A DNA stretch of 64,000 nucleotides from Inquilinus limosus DSM 16000 (GCF_000423185.1 NZ_AUHM01000025.1:62001-126000); one strand, 5' to 3'; positions 34,877-44,234 are shown, numbered from the stretch's first letter. Program-made: numbers and translations. The notes: a model not told the origin generated them from the letters alone.

Positions 34877-36229
34877 CTACGACGGCTGCGTCCCGTCGTC
34901 GATCTTCGAGGTCGACCGGGTGTCCGGCATGAAGGCGTAGACCAGCAGTGAGCACAGGATGCAGCCGGTCACGTACCAGTAGAACCAGCTCTCATGCCCG
35001 ATGTCCTTGAACCACAGCGCGATGTATTCGGCGGTGCCGCCGAAGATCGACACGGTCAGAGCGTAGGGCAGGCCGACACCGAGCGCGCGCACCTCGGTCG
35101 GGAACAGCTCGGCCTTCACCACCGCGTTGATCGAGGTGTAGCCGGAGACGATGACCAGCGCCGCCACGATCAGGCCGAAGGCGGCGAGCGCGCTCTGCGT
35201 CTGCGCCAGGGTCGACAGGATCGGCACGGTGAGGATCGTGCCCAGCACGCCGAAGGCGATCAGCAGCGGCCGCCGGCCGACCCGGTCGGAGAAGGCGCCG
35301 ACCACCGGCTGCAGGCACATGAACAGGAACAGCGCCGCGGCCGAGACCAGGGTCGAGTCCGTCTTGCTCATGCCCACGGTGTTGACCAGGAATTTCTGCA
35401 TGTAGGTGGTGTAGGTGTAGAAGGCGACGGTGCCGCCCAGCGTCAGCCCGACCACGATCATGATCTCGCGCGGGTGGCGCATGAGAGACCGCAGCAGGCT
35501 TTCGCTGCGCGGTGTGCGCTTCGCCTTCGTATACGCCTCCGTCTCGGCGAGGTTGCGGCGCAGATACAGCGCCACCACGGCGCAGATGGCGCCGATGACG
35601 AAGGGGATGCGCCAGCCCCAGGCCTCCAGCTGCTCGGCGGTCAGGAACACCTGCTGCAGCAGGATCAGCACGGCCAGGGCCAGCAGCTGCCCCATGATCA
35701 GGGTGACGTACTGGAAGCTGGAGTAGAAGCCGCGGTGCCGGCTGGTCGCCATCTCCGACAGGTAGGTGGCGCTGGCGCCGTATTCGCCGCCGACGCTGAG
35801 GCCCTGCAGCAGCCGGGCCAGCACCAGCAGCACCGGCGCCGCGACGCCGATCGTCTCGTAGGTCGGGGTCAGGGCGATGATCAGCGATCCGGCGCACATC
35901 ACCATGACCGACAGGGTCAGCCCCGCCTTGCGGCCGTGCTTGTCGGCATAGATGCCCATCAGCCAGCCGCCGATCGGCCGCATCAGGAAGCCGATGGCGA
36001 AGATCGCCGCCGTGTTCAGCAGCTGGGCGGTGGTGTCGCCGGCCGGAAAGAAGGACTTGGCGAAGTACAGCGAGAAGGCGGCGTAGATGTACCAGTCGTA
36101 CCACTCGACCAGATTTCCGACCGAGCCGCCGAAGATCGACACGATCCTCTGGCGGGTGCCGACCGGCTGGGCGGCGGCGGGTGCGGGACGGAATCGGCGC
36201 TGGCCGAGACCGGAGACGGCGTCTTCCAT
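34877..36229 (-). CDS. kgtP: MFS metabolite:H+ symporter (MHS family), KgtP-like dicarboxylate/2-oxoglutarate permease
   Basis: The 450-residue protein has 12 helices and MHS signatures: SVGNLVEWYDWYIYAAFSLYF at the N-terminus, GRKAGLTL, and GLSVGGEYGASATYLSE. These match KgtP/alpha-ketoglutarate permease more closely than shikimate or proline relatives, but not conclusively. The ATG at 36229 is chosen since GGGGAG lies 6 bases upstream; the ATG at 36235 would overlap that site. Transcription can start from a sigma-54 promoter at 36289-36304. With DctB/DctD downstream in the same direction, this is a self-contained organic-acid uptake and sensing unit. Confidence 0.8.
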   Translation of the reverse strand: MEDAVSGLGQRRFRPAPAAAQPVGTRQRIVSIFGGSVGNLVEWYDWYIYAAFSLYFAKSFFPAGDTTAQLLNTAAIFAIGFLMRPIGGWLMGIYADKHGRKAGLTLSVMVMCAGSLIIALTPTYETIGVAAPVLLVLARLLQGLSVGGEYGASATYLSEMATSRHRGFYSSFQYVTLIMGQLLALAVLILLQQVFLTAEQLEAWGWRIPFVIGAICAVVALYLRRNLAETEAYTKAKRTPRSESLLRSLMRHPREIMIVVGLTLGGTVAFYTYTTYMQKFLVNTVGMSKTDSTLVSAAALFLFMCLQPVVGAFSDRVGRRPLLIAFGVLGTILTVPILSTLAQTQSALAAFGLIVAALVIVSGYTSINAVVKAELFPTEVRALGVGLPYALTVSIFGGTAEYIALWFKDIGHESWFYWYVTGCILCSLLVYAFMPDTRSTSKIDDGTQPS

Positions 36230-36288
36230 GAGCATCTCCCCGAACGGGCTTTCTTGACCGGCCGCGGCATGCGGCCGCCGGGGAGGTC

Positions 36289-36304
36289 TGCAAGACGGGT
36301 GCCA
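36289..36304 (-). promoter_or_regulatory. sigma-54 (-24/-12) promoter of the permease-dctBD operon
   Basis: On the minus strand the bases TGGCACCCGTCTTGCA match the consensus TGGCAC-N5-TTGCA. The invariant GG and GC are 10 bases apart. The start site would be near 36278, about 50 bp before the permease ATG at 36229. Sigma-54 promoters need an enhancer-binding protein, and DctD is encoded two genes downstream. Confidence 0.8.
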
Positions 36305-36330
36305 GGGCAGGCCCGGCGCCGAGGAGAGCA

Positions 36331-36377
36331 GGTTTCGGCCGTTTTGCCGAACCGCGGTCGGCGGAATTCCGCCGACC
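36331..36377. promoter_or_regulatory. two palindromic upstream sites, candidate DctD enhancers
   Basis: The first site, 36331-36353, has GGTTTCGGC and GCCGAACC arms around a 6-base spacer. The second, 36356-36377, is a perfect 22-bp palindrome with GGTCGGCGGAA as its left arm. Their centres are about 38 and 62 bp upstream of the -24 element, close to the usual spacing for tandem DctD sites. Binding is inferred from position and symmetry. Confidence 0.6.
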
Positions 36378-36443
36378 AGGGGATCGGCATCGGCAAGTTT
36401 CCGCCGAAGCCCGCGGCCAGAAGGAAATCGTCCGGCGGCCCCC

Positions 36444-36474
36444 TTGACCTTCCCATTGTGGGAAGGTCCATCTC
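36444..36474 (+). promoter_or_regulatory. CueR-type promoter/operator of copA
   Basis: TTGACC at 36444-36449 serves as the -35. The 21-bp operator 36447-36467 has arms ACCTTCCC and GGGAAGGT with ATTGT between them. This is the layout of the E. coli copA promoter, with a long (19-bp) spacer to a CATCTC-like -10 at 36469. MerR-family activators act by untwisting such overlong spacers. The match in both sequence and position strongly suggests CueR control. Confidence 0.87.
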
Positions 36475-36497
36475 TCCCCACATCCGCTGTTGCGAGG

Positions 36498-39065
36498 ATG
36501 GGAATCGTGGCCGTAGCAGAATTGACATCGGGCGCGTCCGCGCCGGGCGCCGCCGGGCGGGAGGTGCATCAGGTCGCCATCGAGGGCATGACCTGCGCCT
36601 CCTGCGTCCGACGGGTCGAGCAGTCGATCGCGCGGACGCCGGGCATCGCCGCGGCGGCCGTGAACCTGGCGACCGAGCGCGCCGAGGTGTCGTTCGCGGC
36701 CGCGCCCGACATTCCGGCGGTGGTGCAGGCGATCGAGCACGCCGGCTACGCCGTGCCGCAGGACACGGTCGAGCTGGCGATCCAGGGCATGACCTGCGCC
36801 TCCTGCGTCGCGCGGGTCGAGAAGAGGCTGCTGGCGGTGCCCGGCGTGACCGGGGCCGCGGTCAACCTCGCCACCGAGCGCGGCACGGTCCGCTTCGTCC
36901 GCGGCGCGGTCCAGCCGGAGGCGCTGGAGCAGGCGGTGCGCGAGGCGGGGTACGAGGCCCGGCGCATCGGTTCGGAGGACATCAGCGACCGCGAGCGCGA
37001 CGCCCGTGCCGCGGAATCCAAGGCGCTGGGGCGGAGCCTGGCTGTCGCGGCCGCCCTGACGCTGCCGGTCTTCGTCCTCGAGATGGGGTCGCATTTCGTC
37101 CCCGCCATCCACGATGTCGTCATGACGACGATCGGGATGCGGGAGAGCTGGTACCTCCAGTTCGTCCTCGCGACCCTGGTCCTCTTCGGCCCCGGGCTGC
37201 GGTTCTTCCGCAAGGGCGTGCCGGCCCTGCTGCGCGGGGCGCCGGACATGAACTCGCTGGTCGTGCTGGGGACCGCCGCCGCCTGGGGCTATTCGGTCGT
37301 CGCGACCTTCCTGCCCGGCGTGCTGCCCGCCGGCACCGCCAATGTCTATTACGAGGCTGCGGCCGTGATCATCACGCTGATCCTGCTGGGCCGCACGCTG
37401 GAGGCGCGGGCCAAGGGCCGGACCTCGGAGGCGATCCGGCGGCTGGTCGGGCTGCAGCCGAAGACGGCGCGGGTGGTCCGCGACGGCCGCACGCTGGACC
37501 TGCCGGTCGCGGAGGTGCGGGCCGGCGACATCGTGCTGGTGCGGCCGGGCGAGCGGGTGCCGGTCGACGGCGAGGTGGTCGAGGGCTCGTCCTTCGTTGA
37601 CGAGGCGATGATCACCGGCGAGCCGGTGCCGGTGGCCAAGGGCGTCGGCGCCGAGGTCGTCGGCGGCACCGTCAACAAGACCGGCAGCTTCTCCTTCCGC
37701 GCCACCCGGGTGGGCGGCGAGACGGTGCTGGCCCAGATCATCCGCATGGTCGAGCAGGCGCAAGGGGCGAAGCTGCCGATCCAGGCCCTGGTCGACAAGG
37801 TGACGGCCTGGTTCGTGCCCGCCGTGATGGCGGCGTCGGCCGCGACCTTCCTGGTCTGGCTGGCCTTCGGCCCGGATCCGGCGCTCGCCTTCGCCCTGGT
37901 CAATGCGGTGGCCGTGCTGATCATCGCCTGCCCCTGCGCCATGGGGCTGGCGACGCCGACCTCGATCATGGTCGGCACCGGCCGCGCCGCGGAGATGGGG
38001 GTGCTGTTCCGCAAGGGCGATGCGCTGCAGACCCTGCGCGATGCCCAGGTGATCGCGGTCGACAAGACCGGCACGCTGACCCGCGGCCGGCCGGAGCTGA
38101 CGGATCTCGACACGCTCGACGGCTTCGATCGCGACGAGGTCCTGCGGCTCGTCGCCTCGGTGGAGGCGCGGTCCGAGCACCCGATCGCCGAGGCGATCGT
38201 CGCGGCGGCCGGGAAGCGCGGCCTGGCGCTGGCGCCGGCCGAGGCCTTCGAGGCGGTGGCGGGCCATGGCGTGACCGCCTCGGTCGAAGGCCGGCACGTC
38301 GCGGTCGGGGCCGACCGGTTCATGCGCCAGCTCGGCCATGATCCCTCCGCCTTCGCCGCGGCGGCGCGCCGGCTGGGCGAGGACGGCAAGTCGCCGCTCT
38401 ACGCCGCGGTCGACGGGCGGCTGGCGGCGGTCCTGGCGGTGTCGGACCCGATCCGGGACACGACTCCGGAGGCGATCCGCGCCCTGCACGCGCTGGGCCT
38501 GAAGGTGGCGATGGTCACCGGCGACAACCGCGGCACGGCGCAGGCGATCGCCCGGCGCCTGGGCATCGACGAGGTGGCCGCCGAGGTGCTGCCCGAGGGC
38601 AAGGTCGAGGCGGTGCGGCGGCTGGCCGCCGGCGATCGCCGGGTCGCCTTCGTCGGCGACGGCATCAACGACGCGCCGGCCCTGGCCGCCGCCGATGTCG
38701 GCATCGCCATCGGCACCGGCACGGACATCGCCATCGAGAGCGCCGATCTGGTGCTGATGTCGGGCGACCTGCGCGGCGTGGTCAACGCCATCGCCCTGTC
38801 GCGGGCGACGATCCGGAACATCAAGCAGAACCTGTTCTGGGCCTTCGCCTACAACGTCGCGCTGATCCCGGTGGCCGCCGGCGCCCTCTATCCGGCCCAG
38901 GGCTGGCTGCTGTCGCCGATCCTGGCGGCCGGCGCGATGGCGCTGTCGAGCGTCTTCGTGCTGGCCAACGCCCTCCGGCTCCGCCGCTTCCGGCCGCCGC
39001 TGGCCGACCGGGAGGGCGGGCCGGCGGCGTCCTTCCCGAACGCGCTGCAGGAGGCGAGACCATGA
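36498..39065 (+). CDS. copA: copper-exporting P1B-type ATPase
   Basis: The 855-residue protein has two N-terminal HMA domains, each with GMTCASC (Cys pairs C33/C36 and C100/C103), the CPC ion-binding motif in [29 protein letters not shown] and [10 protein letters not shown]. It pumps Cu(I) out of the cytoplasm. The start is uncertain between ATG 36498 and GTG 36507, the latter with a better-spaced GAGG; a TTG at 36444 is excluded because it overlaps the -35 element. It overlaps cueR by 4 bp. It is a complete, CueR-regulated copper efflux unit. I see no CusF or multicopper oxidase beside it. Confidence 0.93.
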   Translation: MGIVAVAELTSGASAPGAAGREVHQVAIEGMTCASCVRRVEQSIARTPGIAAAAVNLATERAEVSFAAAPDIPAVVQAIEHAGYAVPQDTVELAIQGMTCASCVARVEKRLLAVPGVTGAAVNLATERGTVRFVRGAVQPEALEQAVREAGYEARRIGSEDISDRERDARAAESKALGRSLAVAAALTLPVFVLEMGSHFVPAIHDVVMTTIGMRESWYLQFVLATLVLFGPGLRFFRKGVPALLRGAPDMNSLVVLGTAAAWGYSVVATFLPGVLPAGTANVYYEAAAVIITLILLGRTLEARAKGRTSEAIRRLVGLQPKTARVVRDGRTLDLPVAEVRAGDIVLVRPGERVPVDGEVVEGSSFVDEAMITGEPVPVAKGVGAEVVGGTVNKTGSFSFRATRVGGETVLAQIIRMVEQAQGAKLPIQALVDKVTAWFVPAVMAASAATFLVWLAFGPDPALAFALVNAVAVLIIACPCAMGLATPTSIMVGTGRAAEMGVLFRKGDALQTLRDAQVIAVDKTGTLTRGRPELTDLDTLDGFDRDEVLRLVASVEARSEHPIAEAIVAAAGKRGLALAPAEAFEAVAGHGVTASVEGRHVAVGADRFMRQLGHDPSAFAAAARRLGEDGKSPLYAAVDGRLAAVLAVSDPIRDTTPEAIRALHALGLKVAMVTGDNRGTAQAIARRLGIDEVAAEVLPEGKVEAVRRLAAGDRRVAFVGDGINDAPALAAADVGIAIGTGTDIAIESADLVLMSGDLRGVVNAIALSRATIRNIKQNLFWAFAYNVALIPVAAGALYPAQGWLLSPILAAGAMALSSVFVLANALRLRRFRPPLADREGGPAASFPNALQEARP

Positions 39066-39490
39066 ACATCGGGCAGGCCGCGGCCGCCTCCGGCGTCTCC
39101 GCCAAGATGATCCGCTACTACGAGTCGGTCGGGCTGATCCGGAAGGCGGTGCGGACCGAGGCCGGCTACCGCGTCTACAGCGCGGACGACGTGCACACGC
39201 TGCGCTTCATCCGCCGGGCGCGCGATCTCGGCTTCTCGGTCGAGCAGATCACCGGCCTGCTGGCGCTGTGGCAGGACCGCGCCCGGTCGAGCGCCGATGT
39301 GAAGCGGATCGCGCTCGAACACGTCGCCGAGCTGGAGCAGAAGGTCGAAGGCCTGAAGCAGATGATCGCCACGCTGAAGCATCTCTCGGCGAGCTGCCAC
39401 GGCGACCACCGCCCCGACTGCCCGATCCTCGACGATCTGGCGCTGCAGGCGCCGGCTCAGGCGACCGGCCACCGGGCGCGATCGGCCTGA
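39062..39490 (+). CDS. cueR: MerR-family copper-responsive regulator CueR
   Basis: The 142-residue protein has the MerR helix-turn-helix ([25 protein letters not shown]), a long dimerisation helix, and the monovalent-metal loop with C112 and C120 in [10 protein letters not shown]77, the residue that marks Cu(I)/Ag(I)/Au(I) sensors, is also present. These match E. coli CueR in position. It is translationally coupled to copA (ATGA). Since the CueR operator precedes copA, the regulator controls its own transcript. No second target site is visible in this window. Confidence 0.92.
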   Translation: MNIGQAAAASGVSAKMIRYYESVGLIRKAVRTEAGYRVYSADDVHTLRFIRRARDLGFSVEQITGLLALWQDRARSSADVKRIALEHVAELEQKVEGLKQMIATLKHLSASCHGDHRPDCPILDDLALQAPAQATGHRARSA

Positions 39491-39536
39491 GAGGCAGGCT
39501 CTCAGCAGACGGCTTCACGCATCACCCGGCCGTCAC

Positions 39537-39620
39537 CGTCATTGCGAGGAGGCGAAGCCGACGAAGCAATCCAGAGCCGTGCGAGCCGCCCTGGATTGCT
39601 TCGCTGCGCTCGCAATGACG
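39537..39620. repeat. intergenic hairpin repeat, family A copy 6
   Basis: The arms are CGTCATTGCGAGGAGGCG and CGCTCGCAATGACG, with GCAATCCAGAG and CCCTGGATTGC in the interior. It fills the gap between the convergent cueR and mannonate-dehydratase-like genes. It resembles copy 2 most closely and may act as a bidirectional transcription stop. Confidence 0.75.
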
Positions 39621-39629
39621 AGTTGGGGA

Positions 39630-40625
39630 TCAGCGCGTCACCGACCCCGGATAGAGCTGGCTGACCGCCTCGAGCTGGGCGGCGATGTAGCCGTAGCAGA
39701 AGGCGAAGGCGACGCCTTCCGGGTCGCGGCCGCTGATCGTCGGCACGTGGTCCGGCATCACCATGTAGGGATATCCGAGCTCGGCATAGAGCTTGATCGA
39801 CCGCCACATGTCCATGTCGCCCTCCTCCGGGAACGTCTCCATGAAGGAGAGCTTGCGGCCGCGGATGTTGCGGAAGTGGACGTTGAAGATCTTGCCGCGG
39901 CTGCCGAACCAGCGGATCACGTCATCGATCTCGTTGCGGGGGTCGTCCAGCATCTCGCCGATCGTGCCCTGGCAGAAATTGAGGCCGTGATAGGGGCTCT
40001 CGCGCATCTGCACGAATTTCTTCAGCCCCTCGACCGTCCCCAGCACCCGGGTGACGCCGCGGTAGCCCGGCGGGGTGTAGGGGTCGTGCGGGTGGCAGGC
40101 CAGCCGGATCCTGTTCGCCTCGGCCACCGGCACGACGCGTTCCAGGAAATAGTCGATGCGCTCCCAGTTCTCGTCCTCGGACAGGGTGCCGACCATGGTC
40201 GGCGGCGCATCGTGGTCCGCCTTCTCCCAGCGGAAGGAGGCGTTCATCGAGCCGCCGCGCCCCGGCTCGTCCGGCGTGCGCGGGATGCCGATGATGTTGA
40301 GGTTGTACTTGGCCGCCGGGATCCCCGCCCGCGCCAGGTTCTCGATCAGCCGGCAGATCGAGTCGATCTGGCGGTCGCGGTTGGGCCCCGCCGACAGGAT
40401 GTCGGGGCTCTCCGACTGCTCGATCGGACGCGAGGCCAGCGGCAGCTGCACCATGTCGAGCACCAGGCCGAAGCTCTCGATCTTCTCGCGGTGGCGCAGC
40501 AGCACGTCCAGCGTCCAGTCGTGCGGATTGCCGGGCGGGTTGTCGTTCAGGTGCCGGACGCCGAGCTGGGCCAGCACCCGGTAATCGTCGTCGTCGCGCA
40601 CCCCGTTCTGCGTCCCGAGATACAT
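39630..40625 (-). CDS. mannonate dehydratase-like enzyme (UxuA family)
   Basis: The 331-residue TIM-barrel protein has UxuA family motifs: RHLNDNPPGNPHDW, ACHPHDPYTPPGYRG (metal-binding histidines), NFCQGTIGEM, and VHFRNIRG, with PEEGDMDMWR near residue 265. The reaction would be dehydration of a sugar acid such as D-mannonate to a 2-keto-3-deoxy acid. It is shorter than E. coli UxuA (about 394), which is usual for some alphaproteobacterial homologues. A GTCATCATAC site lies 39 bp upstream of its start and is shared with the Dpp-like operon, so the GntR regulator next door probably controls it. No partner reductase or aldolase is in the window. Confidence 0.82.
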   Translation of the reverse strand: MYLGTQNGVRDDDDYRVLAQLGVRHLNDNPPGNPHDWTLDVLLRHREKIESFGLVLDMVQLPLASRPIEQSESPDILSAGPNRDRQIDSICRLIENLARAGIPAAKYNLNIIGIPRTPDEPGRGGSMNASFRWEKADHDAPPTMVGTLSEDENWERIDYFLERVVPVAEANRIRLACHPHDPYTPPGYRGVTRVLGTVEGLKKFVQMRESPYHGLNFCQGTIGEMLDDPRNEIDDVIRWFGSRGKIFNVHFRNIRGRKLSFMETFPEEGDMDMWRSIKLYAELGYPYMVMPDHVPTISGRDPEGVAFAFCYGYIAAQLEAVSQLYPGSVTR

Positions 40626-40663
40626 GCCCGCCTCCCGTCGAGATCTGTTCGCCCGATTGATAT

Positions 40664-40673
40664 GTCATCATAC
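40664..40673. promoter_or_regulatory. GTCATCATAC operator site 1
   Basis: The same 10-mer GTCATCATAC recurs at 41549, and a one-base variant at 41563. This copy is upstream of the mannonate-dehydratase-like gene and between it and the GntR gene stop at 40703. The sites flank both ends of the GntR gene, so the regulator is the likely binder. Confidence 0.65.
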
Positions 40674-40702
40674 GAGTGGTGACAAGGAGGGCCGGCGTCG
40701 CG

Positions 40703-41443
40703 TCAGGGCGCGGACTCGGCCGGCAGCCCGCCCATGATCCGGTAGCGGCGCTGGCTTTCGGTCAGATGGTGGCGCATGGCCAGGCGGGCGCCGTCCGGGT
40801 CCTGGCGCTCGATCGCCTCGATGATCCGGGCGTGCTCGACGATCACCTTGCGCAGATAGCCGGTGGTCGCCTCGGCCGAATCGCCCAGCCGGCTGCGCGG
40901 GATGGTGCGCTGGCCGAGATATTTCAGGACGTCGGTGTAGAAGTGGTTGTTGGTGGCGGCGGCGATCGCGAGGTGCAGTGCGAAGTCGGCGTCGACGGCG
41001 CTGCCGCCGCCATCCACCACGGCGATCATGCGCTCATGCGCCAGCAGGATCTCGGCCTCCTGCCCCGAGGACCGGCGCAGCGCCGCCAGGCCCGCGGCCT
41101 CGATCTCCACCCCCATGCGGAACTCCAAGAGTTCCAGCACCTCCGACAGGCGGGTGAAGTCGCCGGACAACAGGCCGGGCGCAGGCTCCGCCACCGGCGT
41201 CACGAACACGCCGACGCCCTGCCGCGGCTCGACCAGCCCCTTGGCGCGCAGTTCGGCGATCGCCTCGCGCACCACCGTGCGGCTGACGTTGAACTCGTCG
41301 ATCAGGCGCTGCTCGGTCGGCAGCTTGGCCCCGACCGGCAGCACGCCGTTGACGATCCGGTCGCGCAGGGCCTCGACGACGGCGACGGCCAGCTTCTCGC
41401 GGCGCCGCGGCCGCGCCGCTTCGACACTCATCCGGTTCGGCAC
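40703..41443 (-). CDS. FadR-type GntR regulator
   Basis: The 246-residue protein has a GntR winged helix (about 15-80, with LPTEQRLIDEFNVSRTVVRE) and an FCD ligand domain (about 105-235). AGGAG lies 5 bases before the GTG at 41443; an ATG at 41431 is 12 bp downstream and an ATG at 41560 would add an unlikely lead. It stands between a mannonate-dehydratase-like gene and an oligopeptide-type ABC operon. Copies of a 10-bp operator lie on both sides. It probably represses both, in response to a sugar acid or a degradation product. Confidence 0.87.
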   Translation of the reverse strand: MPNRMSVEAARPRRREKLAVAVVEALRDRIVNGVLPVGAKLPTEQRLIDEFNVSRTVVREAIAELRAKGLVEPRQGVGVFVTPVAEPAPGLLSGDFTRLSEVLELLEFRMGVEIEAAGLAALRRSSGQEAEILLAHERMIAVVDGGGSAVDADFALHLAIAAATNNHFYTDVLKYLGQRTIPRSRLGDSAEATTGYLRKVIVEHARIIEAIERQDPDGARLAMRHHLTESQRRYRIMGGLPAESAP

Positions 41444-41548
41444 CGCTTCTCCTGATCCGCGCGGGGCGCCGGCCCCCACCCATTCCTTCCCAGTCACATA
41501 TTTGCCTCTTGCGAAGTCAAGATCGCCAAGCCAAGATTTCAAAAAGCA

Positions 41549-41572
41549 GTCATCATACAACTGACATCATAC
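41549..41572. promoter_or_regulatory. tandem GTCATCATAC/GACATCATAC operator, sites 2 and 3
   Basis: GTCATCATAC at 41549-41558 and GACATCATAC at 41563-41572 are direct repeats 14 bp apart. They lie in the divergent gap between the GntR gene and the Dpp-like binding-protein gene, 22 bp before the ATG at 41594. Being near both starts, they can repress both. A third copy is at 40664. Confidence 0.7.
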
Positions 41573-41593
41573 TAGAAATCGGGAGGCACGCCC

Positions 41594-43183
41594 ATGGGAA
41601 AGTGGGTTGCAAGGCTGCTGGCCCTGGCCGTCGCGCTGCTGCCGGCCGGCGGCGCCGTCGCCAAGACGCCGGCCGACCAGCTGGTGATCGGCGCGTCGCT
41701 GGCCCAGGTCCTGTCGCTGGACCCCGGCCAGGCGACCGAGTCCGGGTCCTGGATCATCACCTCGAACATATACGACCGGCTGGTCTCGACCGATCCCAAT
41801 GATCCGACCGAGCTGGTGCCGCAGCTGGCCGAGCGCTGGGAGGTGGACGGCCGGTCCATCGTCTTCCATCTGCGCGACGCCACATTCGCCTCGGGCAACC
41901 CGGTGACGGCCGAGGACGCCGCCTGGTCGCTGCGGCGGATGCTGAAGCTGAACCAGGCCGCCGCCTCGCTGTGGAAGCCCTACGGCTATGACGAGACCAA
42001 CATCGACGACTTCCTCGAGGTGGTCGATCCGAAGACCTTCCGCCTGAAGCTGCCGGAGGGCACGATCGCCCAGTTCGTGCTGTTCGCGCTGGCCGGCAAC
42101 AACGGCGCCGTGATCGACAAGGCCGAGGCCACGAAGCACGAGGCCAACGGCGATTTCGGCAATGGCTGGCTGCGCGCCAACTCCGCCGGGTCCGGGCCGT
42201 TCGTGCTGCGCCGCTGGGCGCCGAACGAGCTGATCCTCCTGGAGCGCAACGACAGCTTCTGGGGCGGCCCGCCGGCGATGAAGCGGGTGGTGGTGCGCCA
42301 CATCGCCGAAAGCCAGGTGCAGCGCCTGCTGCTGGAGCGCGGCGACATCGACGTGGCGACGGCGCTGGGCGCCTCCGACCTCGCCGCCTTCGACGGCAAG
42401 GCCGGCTTCGTCACCCAACGCGTGCCGACCGGCGGCTTCTATCTGCTGGCGATGAACACGCAGAACCAGTACCTGGCCAACCCCGATGTCCGCCGCGCCA
42501 TCGCCTGGGGCCTCGACTACGCCGGCACGCAGAAGACGATCATGGGCCCCTATGGCCGCGTCCGCCAGGTGCCGGTGCCGGAGAACTATCCGACCGCCCT
42601 GCCCGACCCCGGCTATAAGCTGGACGTCGCCAAGGCCAAGGAATACCTGGCCAAGGCCGGTGTCCCGGACGGCTTCTCGCTGAAGCTGAAGACGATCGCC
42701 GAGACGCCGCGCGTCGACCTGGCCACCGCGATCCAGGCCTCGCTGGCCCAGATCGGCATCAAGGTCGCGATCGAGCAGGGCAACGGCAGCCAGATCATCG
42801 CCGCCCACCGGGCCCGCGACTTCGACCTGCTGATGCCGCTCTCCGGCGGCGGCAACATGCCGGACCCGCTGGGGTCGCTGCAGAACTTCACCTACAACCC
42901 CGACAACAGCCCGAACGGCAATTCCGGCTACTTCACCTGGCGGTCCGCCTGGGACATCCCGGAGCTGACCAAGCTGACGACCGAGGCCCGCGGCGAAGCC
43001 GACCAGGCCAAGCGCGAGGCCATCTACACCAAGATCCAGGAGATCTTCCTGGCCAGCGGCCCGGCCCTCCTGCCGATGTTCGAGCGCTTCTCGCCGGTGG
43101 TGGTGTCGGAGCAGGTCGAGGGCTATGTCGGCCAGGGCTTCCGCGGCGTCCGGCTGGATGCGGTGAAGAAGAAGGCCGAGTGA
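41594..43183 (+). CDS. dipeptide/oligopeptide-type ABC transporter substrate-binding protein
   Basis: The 529-residue protein has a signal peptide (about 1-23, ending GGAVA) and a family-5 solute-binding domain: DPGQATESGSWIITSNIYDRL, then NPVTAEDAAWSLRR, and LLPMFERFSPVVVSEQV at the end. GGGAGG lies about 7 bases before the ATG. Family-5 proteins bind peptides, nickel or sugar oligomers. The operator next to a GntR regulator and mannonate-type dehydratase suggests a uronide-containing or other carbohydrate-linked ligand, but peptide transport remains possible. Confidence 0.86.
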   Translation: MGKWVARLLALAVALLPAGGAVAKTPADQLVIGASLAQVLSLDPGQATESGSWIITSNIYDRLVSTDPNDPTELVPQLAERWEVDGRSIVFHLRDATFASGNPVTAEDAAWSLRRMLKLNQAAASLWKPYGYDETNIDDFLEVVDPKTFRLKLPEGTIAQFVLFALAGNNGAVIDKAEATKHEANGDFGNGWLRANSAGSGPFVLRRWAPNELILLERNDSFWGGPPAMKRVVVRHIAESQVQRLLLERGDIDVATALGASDLAAFDGKAGFVTQRVPTGGFYLLAMNTQNQYLANPDVRRAIAWGLDYAGTQKTIMGPYGRVRQVPVPENYPTALPDPGYKLDVAKAKEYLAKAGVPDGFSLKLKTIAETPRVDLATAIQASLAQIGIKVAIEQGNGSQIIAAHRARDFDLLMPLSGGGNMPDPLGSLQNFTYNPDNSPNGNSGYFTWRSAWDIPELTKLTTEARGEADQAKREAIYTKIQEIFLASGPALLPMFERFSPVVVSEQVEGYVGQGFRGVRLDAVKKKAE

Positions 43184-43208
43184 CCGCAATGCGCGAGGAG
43201 GACCGGCC

Positions 43209-44234
43209 ATGACCCGCGACCTGCCGCTGAGGCTGCTGCGCCGCGCCTTCGGCCTCCTGCTCAGCCTGTTCGTCCTGCTGTGCCTGACCTTCGTGATCGG
43301 GCGGCTGATGCCGTCCGATCCGGTCGGCGCCATCGTCGGCGAGTTGGCGGATCCGGCCGCCTATGCGGCGATGCGGGCCAAGATGGGTCTCGACCTGCCG
43401 ATCCCCCAGCAGTTCTGGGTCTATCTGACGAACCTGCTCCACGGCGACCTGGGCACCGCGGTGCTGACCGGCAACCCGGTGGTCTCGGACCTCGCCGCCG
43501 CCTTCCCGGCGACGCTGGAGCTGGCGACGCTGGCGATCATCCTCAGCGTCGCGGTCGGCGTGCCGCTCGGCCTGCTGGCGGCCCTCTACCGCGACACGCT
43601 GCTGGACCAGATCGCGCGGGTGCTGTCGCTGCTGGGCCATTCCCTGCCGGTGTTCTGGTTCGGAATCGTCGGGCTGATCGTATTCTATGCCGGGCTGCAA
43701 TGGGTCCTGGGCCCGGGTCGGATCGACGTGTTCTACGAGGGGCTGGTCGAGCCGCGGACCGGCGCCATCCTGATCGACAGCCTCCTGGCCGGCGAGACCG
43801 AGATCTTCTGGAACGCGCTGGGCCACCTGATCCTGCCGGCCTGCATCCTGGCCTACACCTCGATGGCCTATATCGTCCGCATGACCCGCAGCTTCACGCT
43901 GGAGCAGCTGGGCCAGGACTACATCATCGCCGCCCGGGCCAAGGGGCTGCGCCTGCCCGCCGTGGTGCTGGGCCACATCCTGCCGAACATCGCGGTGCAG
44001 CTGGTCACCATCCTGGCGATCTCCTACGGCCATCTGCTGGAGGGGGCGGTGCTGGTGGAGATCGTGTTCTCCTGGCCCGGCATCGGCCAGTACATGACCA
44101 ATGCGCTGATGATCGGCGACATGAACGCCATCCTGGCCTGCACCCTCCTGATCGGGCTGATCTTCATGATCCTGAACGCCCTGGCCGATGCGGCCTATCT
44201 GGCGCTCGACCCGCGGACGCGGGAGGCGCGGTGA
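43209..44234 (+). CDS. DppB-like ABC transporter permease
   Basis: The 341-residue protein has six helices and a DppB-type C-terminal EAA region (DYIIAARAKGLRLPAVVLGH near residue 238). It starts 25 bp after the binding protein and ends overlapping the DppC gene. It is one half of the membrane channel. Motifs and length are complete. Confidence 0.9.
   Translation: MTRDLPLRLLRRAFGLLLSLFVLLCLTFVIGRLMPSDPVGAIVGELADPAAYAAMRAKMGLDLPIPQQFWVYLTNLLHGDLGTAVLTGNPVVSDLAAAFPATLELATLAIILSVAVGVPLGLLAALYRDTLLDQIARVLSLLGHSLPVFWFGIVGLIVFYAGLQWVLGPGRIDVFYEGLVEPRTGAILIDSLLAGETEIFWNALGHLILPACILAYTSMAYIVRMTRSFTLEQLGQDYIIAARAKGLRLPAVVLGHILPNIAVQLVTILAISYGHLLEGAVLVEIVFSWPGIGQYMTNALMIGDMNAILACTLLIGLIFMILNALADAAYLALDPRTREAR

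Noticed and set aside
36444-36500. TTG at 36444 as the copA start
   Set aside because: It coincides with the -35 element and CueR operator. Translation must begin downstream of the transcript start, at 36498 or 36507.
34992-38489. An 1165-codon antisense frame across the permease and copA genes
   Set aside because: Same composition bias; both covered genes have complete domain sets and the promoter region between them is occupied by known sites.
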